From NCBI GenBank assembly GCA_020055645.1, contig CM034546.1, positions 41,416,001-41,480,000 of the forward strand: DNA of 64,000 nucleotides, given 5' to 3'. This document shows positions 59,823 through 64,000 of this stretch, in pieces; position 1 is the stretch's first letter, and every line of letters starts with the position of its first letter. Under the pieces are notes generated by a model that saw nothing but the letters and a program-made list of their open reading frames with translations, was not told the DNA's origin and searched no databases. The position numbers and the translations under genes were made by a program. The stretch is from Tomocerus qinae. Its lineage: Eukaryota > Arthropoda > Collembola > Entomobryomorpha > Tomoceridae.

Positions 59823-60173
59823 TTTAATTAAGACCAATCTCAAATGAAAAAAAATTTCAAAACACAGCGAGTTGTAATAAAGATTAGAAATTTTTACAAG
59901 CATTTATATCGTTAAGAAATGTTAGGCTAATGGATGATATAGATGAAGTATACTTTTACCACGTTTTATCATCAACTTTATCATCTGTACTTTGAAATGC
60001 CCGTAATAATAATTACTTCAAATTTCTTAACTATTTATAACGAATAATTATAATTAATTGATTTATTGTTTTCGTCAATATTTTTTAGACATTTTTTCTC
60101 CTTTAATTGCCAAGAAGATTGTTGAAAATAAATTTTTATAGTATCTTAAAAGGTTAGTATATTATTAAGTGAT
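59823..60173. repeat. Unit 3 spacer, first part
   Basis: Non-coding and collinear with 20735-21100 and 42697-42835 plus 44985-45190, up to the hAT insertion at 60182. Confidence 0.7.
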
Positions 60174-60181
60174 AGTGCAAC

Positions 60182-61269
60182 TAGGGCATCCAGTCTCGGG
60201 TAGTTTTGGCCAGTCCCGGGAAATGAGACTTCCCGGGAAATGAGACTTCCCGGGAATTTCCCGGGAAATTCTCGAGACTGAAGGATACCTACCTATATCA
60301 CTAAAAATTTCCAAATTTTTATTTAAAAGGGATGAATATTTATTTTTTTAATACCAGCAGAAAAACTTGGATTAAAACACATATTCCAATATTAAAATAT
60401 TATAATATAACGTGCCCTAACTGCAATGAATTTCAATTTATACCTTCGAATTTATTGCGAAAATAAAAAAAGGAGTATCACTTATCAAGCTGGTTCTGAT
60501 GGCGTGTTGTATATTTAAATTGAGATAAGAACCATGACTAGGCGCATCCTAAATACGCTACAACCGACGGCGACTAACTTATACTAATCGCCGGGTGTTA
60601 GATGTTTATTAGTTAGGTTAGTTATGTCGTGTGGATAGGATAAGCCCCATGATTACTGGTTGAAATGAAATGCCAATAATGTAATGTTTCTGCTCTTCTA
60701 AAGCTAATTGTTAAATAAATATTTAAAATAATAGCGATAGAGAAGAGAGTGATCATTCCTTTTGCTTTTAAGAAGTCTATTCTTATAATCGTAGATTTGC
60801 TGATTTCAACTAAGATTTCATTGGCTGGGATGGCCTACGCGATTTCAAAGAAATGGGATATTTGGGAGTCCATTTTAAACTTTACAGTGCTTTTGAGTCT
60901 ATTTAGGTTGCTAAAATTAAGATTGCCTGTAAGATTTGAAATTGACTGGATAGGTAAATCTATAATTTGATGGAATGGTAAAGCTCTCTCGTAAATAAAC
61001 TTATATGGAGAAATGTGTTAAGACGTAATTAAATATTTCAATAAAGGTTTGAGAAATATTAAATTAAAATAATATTGGTGGTAGAAACAAGAGTTATTAA
61101 TAATATCTTTCGCGCTCACATACAAATAATTTATAACGTAAACATTTTCAAACCAAATTTTTATAAAAAATATTGCTCCATGAAATTCGAGAATTTCCCG
61201 AGACTGGTACAGCCAGTCTCGGGAAATAAGTCTCGAGACTCCCGGGAATTCCCGGGACTGGATGCCCTA
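60182..61269. mobile_element. hAT-type non-autonomous element, 1.09 kb, CCCGGGA-rich ends
   Basis: Termini TAGGGCATCCAGTC and GACTGGATGCCCTA are perfect inverted repeats, with the 8-bp duplication AGTGCAAC at 60174-60181 and 61270-61277. Each end has a GC-rich cluster of TTCCCGGGAA and TCTCGAGAC motifs (about 60220-60285 and 61185-61260) in otherwise AT-rich DNA. Short frames inside (60749-60970, 61075-61293) show no transposase motif. Units 1 and 2 are empty at this position. Confidence 0.9.
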
Positions 61270-61277
61270 AGTGCAAC

Positions 61278-62902
61278 AGCCTTGGCCATATGAATGTGGG
61301 CAGGGCACGAAACCAATATTAATATTTGGAACCTTGACTTCTAATCTATTTTAACCTGTAACCTCGAAATGGGAATGAGCCAGATGACATTTTCTACACT
61401 ATTGTTCTATCTAGGAATGTCGTTAGATTACATACTAAATCCAAGGCAGATTGAACCATAAAATAAACAGGAAATATAAAAAACCTTACGTATTTAGCCT
61501 AATACTTTATCACCTGCATAGTTAATCTTAATGAATCATTTTTACGCATCAGTTTGAAGGAGGCCAAGTTTATATAAAAGTAGTGGCGCCTGTCAAACTA
61601 TTTATTAACCATTGCAAAACACTTATTATGCATCAAGGGAATTCCAGTAAATTCCTAGCGACCACAAAATATTCATGTTGTAGGTATTGTAGAAAGTGAG
61701 GAAGCTCAGGTATAGAGCTTGCAATATAGTAATAGTTGTATAAACAAACTTGAGCGGAAAATGAATGCCACATCAGACTTATGGCGACACTTCTCGAATG
61801 CCAAGCATTTGTGTTATATTAAATACATCAATATTTTAAAACCTGTTCGTGATAAATAAGTTACCTATATAGAGTATTATGGAAGAACCAAAAATGTTCA
61901 CAGCTCAGTTGTTTGTAGACTTTTACAGTTGTGTTAAAAAAACAAACGGAAGTCGAAATATAGATTTAAGGAATTATAGTAAAAGAAATCCTTTCCAGAA
62001 TGAAACAATTTTTGAAATTTTGGTATTCAGTCGTAATCCATAACTTGTAAAGGCAGTGTACATACTATCGTCTCACTCCTCTTGTTATGTCTTTTATCAA
62101 ATCGCCCGCTGGCCAAGAAGAAATTTACCCGACCACAACTCATTCAAGTGGATATATTTACACTTGAATCTACGCTCAACAACTATTAACCCATCGACAA
62201 TACCCATTTAGGTGGATAGTATAAACTTAATAAAAAATTTTGGATTAAATTGTGAACATTAGGATCTCTTAACGTCGTACGATGCGTGTAGACCTAATTT
62301 TACATCGACTTTTACTATTTGAACCTAGCCCACATAATCCACGGCAGGAGGTGTGTCTGATTTTGCCTACTTTCATATTCCAACTCACTACATTATGCAA
62401 AGGAAGTTTAAACTAATTATTTCAATCCGTTCTTGAATTAGTTAACAAACCGACAGACCGATTGAACATTACAATAAATCAGCTCCGCTACTAATAATAA
62501 ACATTTTATGAAATAAATATCGATGATATTATATTAGGCCTCCCACCATACAATATATTAATGTGGCAATTTTAAGGAAAATTTCCTTTATTTTAAGATA
62601 AATTCCTTAATGAACGTTAAGGTCATTTCTACACGATGGTTTGGATTGTTTCTTGCAGACCACGATATCATGAAATTTTAATGACCACTTCTGTCAATCA
62701 CTAAATGTATGTATTATTTACACCAAGGGGGAAATACGTGTGCAAAAAAAAGCACAACGGGCTCTTTTGAAGTCAGCGTTTACTCTTCTCCTGTTGAGCG
62801 TTGCGCCAATGTAGTATTCCTGAGATAATAAACAGAAGAATTACACAAATACCTAAAATTTCATAGAATTAGAAATCTCAAATTCTATACGAAAAACTAG
62901 AT
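61278..62902. repeat. Unit 3 spacer and IR upstream region
   Basis: Collinear with units 1 and 2. It contains an uninterrupted palindrome target (TTATTATGCATCAAGGG at about 61621-61638), an uninterrupted counterpart of the 21969 hAT target (near 62255), and the ACACCAAGGGGGAAATACG phrase ~170 bases before the IR start. A ~50-bp extra piece near 62580-62632 carries a TTTAAGGAAAATTTCC / TAAATTCCTTAA stretch. Confidence 0.7.
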
Positions 62903-64000
62903 ATGGCTTACATATCTCTGGGAGTAATTTTAATTATTATTCAACTATGTTGGTGTTGGAAATTAAAAGAAGTTGTTCTTCTTGAAAAAGATTGCTATAT
63001 CAATTTTATTTTCCAACCAAAACCATTTTATGTGGTTTTGGAAGAACCGTTGTATAATGAATTACAGCAACTGGATATTCCATTTGCATTTACAAAACTA
63101 AAATTTGACGCAGAAGACAAAGAGTGCAATTTGAAACATTTTGTACTAACTGTTCTCCCAAACGAATTCGATCCTAATCGGAAAAGGCATCTGCCATTTT
63201 ATTCAAAATGCGACAAGGCATTTGGCGAAGGAAATGATACATTCAGACTATCAACTCCCAGTCTACTCAGCCGTTTTATCTGCTATGTGAATATCGTATT
63301 TAATTTCAATCCCACAAATCCGCATGATACACATTTTATTCATCATATCAGCGAAGCCTTTTCTGACGAAGTTGACCTAACTAGAAAAATACTTGGATAT
63401 GAAGATTATGACGTCAAACGGCGTTTTTATAACTTGGTGGAATATTCTTGTGTTTACATGTTGGTCGACAAAAAAAACTTTGAGTTGACAAAATCGCATT
63501 CGGATTTAGTTGCCCACAACAATTACTGGGCAAAGTTCTGGTTTGTATTATCCTTGGCAGATGAAGATGAGAGAATTGTGTATTTAATTTGGCCTGAAAT
63601 TAATGGCATAAATTATTTGTTTACTATGTTGCCATACATTCGTTTCGATCATCCATCTCGTGGGTCTTGGTTAAAGAGCGTCATTGGGAGAAACGAAGAA
63701 AAATTCGTGACGATTTGGCACGAAAAGGATTATGCAGTGGAAATGTTAAAAAACTTTAGAGATTATTGTGGACCACCGTTAAAGAATGTATATTTTACAA
63801 ACTATGCTTTGGACGACCATAAAAGTCTGATTCTTTCCATCGTGTCTATCATTTTCGAAAAGTCACCAAATTTTACTATAGCCATTGATGATAAACTTAG
63901 CTATTGTATAAAGATCGGAAATTCGGTTGATTTTCATTTCCACAAAGTTCAAAATGGTCCAGATGGCTTTGCATATTTTGGAAATCCATACTTGACGCTT
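62903..64000 (+). CDS. Divergent ionotropic receptor-like protein, unit 3 (partial, runs off window)
   Basis: Open from ATG to the window end, 366 codons. It has the same signal peptide and the same outer domain as units 1 and 2, including the CYINFIF, DEVDLT and HFHKVQNGPDGFAYFGNPY stretches. It shares residues with unit 2 at many positions where unit 1 differs (WPEINGINY, FDHPSRGSWLK), so units 2 and 3 look like the closer pair. No stop or frame shift is visible in this part. The membrane domain lies beyond the window. Confidence 0.8.
   Translation, partial: MAYISLGVILIIIQLCWCWKLKEVVLLEKDCYINFIFQPKPFYVVLEEPLYNELQQLDIPFAFTKLKFDAEDKECNLKHFVLTVLPNEFDPNRKRHLPFYSKCDKAFGEGNDTFRLSTPSLLSRFICYVNIVFNFNPTNPHDTHFIHHISEAFSDEVDLTRKILGYEDYDVKRRFYNLVEYSCVYMLVDKKNFELTKSHSDLVAHNNYWAKFWFVLSLADEDERIVYLIWPEINGINYLFTMLPYIRFDHPSRGSWLKSVIGRNEEKFVTIWHEKDYAVEMLKNFRDYCGPPLKNVYFTNYALDDHKSLILSIVSIIFEKSPNFTIAIDDKLSYCIKIGNSVDFHFHKVQNGPDGFAYFGNPYLTL

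Noticed and set aside
1..64000. CRISPR arrays, tRNA or rRNA genes, bacterial-type operons
   Set aside because: The repeats present are transposon ends, satellites or segmental duplications with no regular spacer structure. No cloverleaf with A/B boxes or rRNA core sequence was recognised.

Overview
The window looks like nuclear DNA of an arthropod, most likely a hexapod. It is AT-rich, has short GT-AG introns, is full of arthropod-type transposons (hAT non-autonomous elements, a CR1/Jockey-like LINE, a possible Ty3/Gypsy LTR), and carries a cluster of divergent ionotropic receptor (IR)-like genes beside SIAH-like RING genes. A springtail (Collembola) would fit, but that is inference. No tRNA, rRNA or CRISPR was recognised. 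All percentages and alignments here are by eye.

Layout: (1) 1-5785 has no convincing gene: a possible minus-strand LTR remnant, a hAT MITE with a perfect 8-bp duplication, and a second hairpin MITE. (2) 5867-19810 is a 13.9-kb, almost perfect palindrome with ~7-kb arms and a cruciform-capable centre. It is bounded by a duplicated ATGCAT and inserted in a site whose empty version occurs elsewhere in the window. Each arm carries one copy of an unrecognised spliced gene (C2H2 finger plus very acidic region). The two copies converge on the centre. (3) 5786-64000 is otherwise a tandem series of a segmental unit: SIAH-like RING gene, then a conserved spacer, then an intronless ~807-codon IR-like gene. 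Unit 0 survives only as spacer (it holds the palindrome). Unit 1 has a SIAH remnant (20179-20734) and an intact IR (23642-26065). Unit 2 has a SIAH gene split by a hAT insertion (39245-42695) and an intact IR (46212-48632). Unit 3 has a broken SIAH copy (58278-59822) and an IR running off the window (62903 on).

(4) Between units 1 and 2 lie a degenerate LINE (minus strand, 30.05-34.1 kb), a spliced 2-oxoglutarate oxygenase-like gene that loses its homology before the distal metal-binding His, a broken leucine-rich-repeat-like gene, and a five-copy tandem array (~345-bp period) of an 84-nt exon-like module with splice-site remnants. (5) Between units 2 and 3 is a separate, divergent IR pseudogene (53416-55355). 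(6) Fresh insertions with intact duplications are scattered through the units: hAT elements at 21969, 40793 and 60182, a hairpin pair of LINE 3' ends nested at 22147, and a 2.1-kb retroposon-like insertion at 42836.

The genes do not form one pathway. The picture is a chemoreceptor/ubiquitin-ligase tandem array being remodelled by transposons. The palindrome is the strongest candidate for something undescribed.
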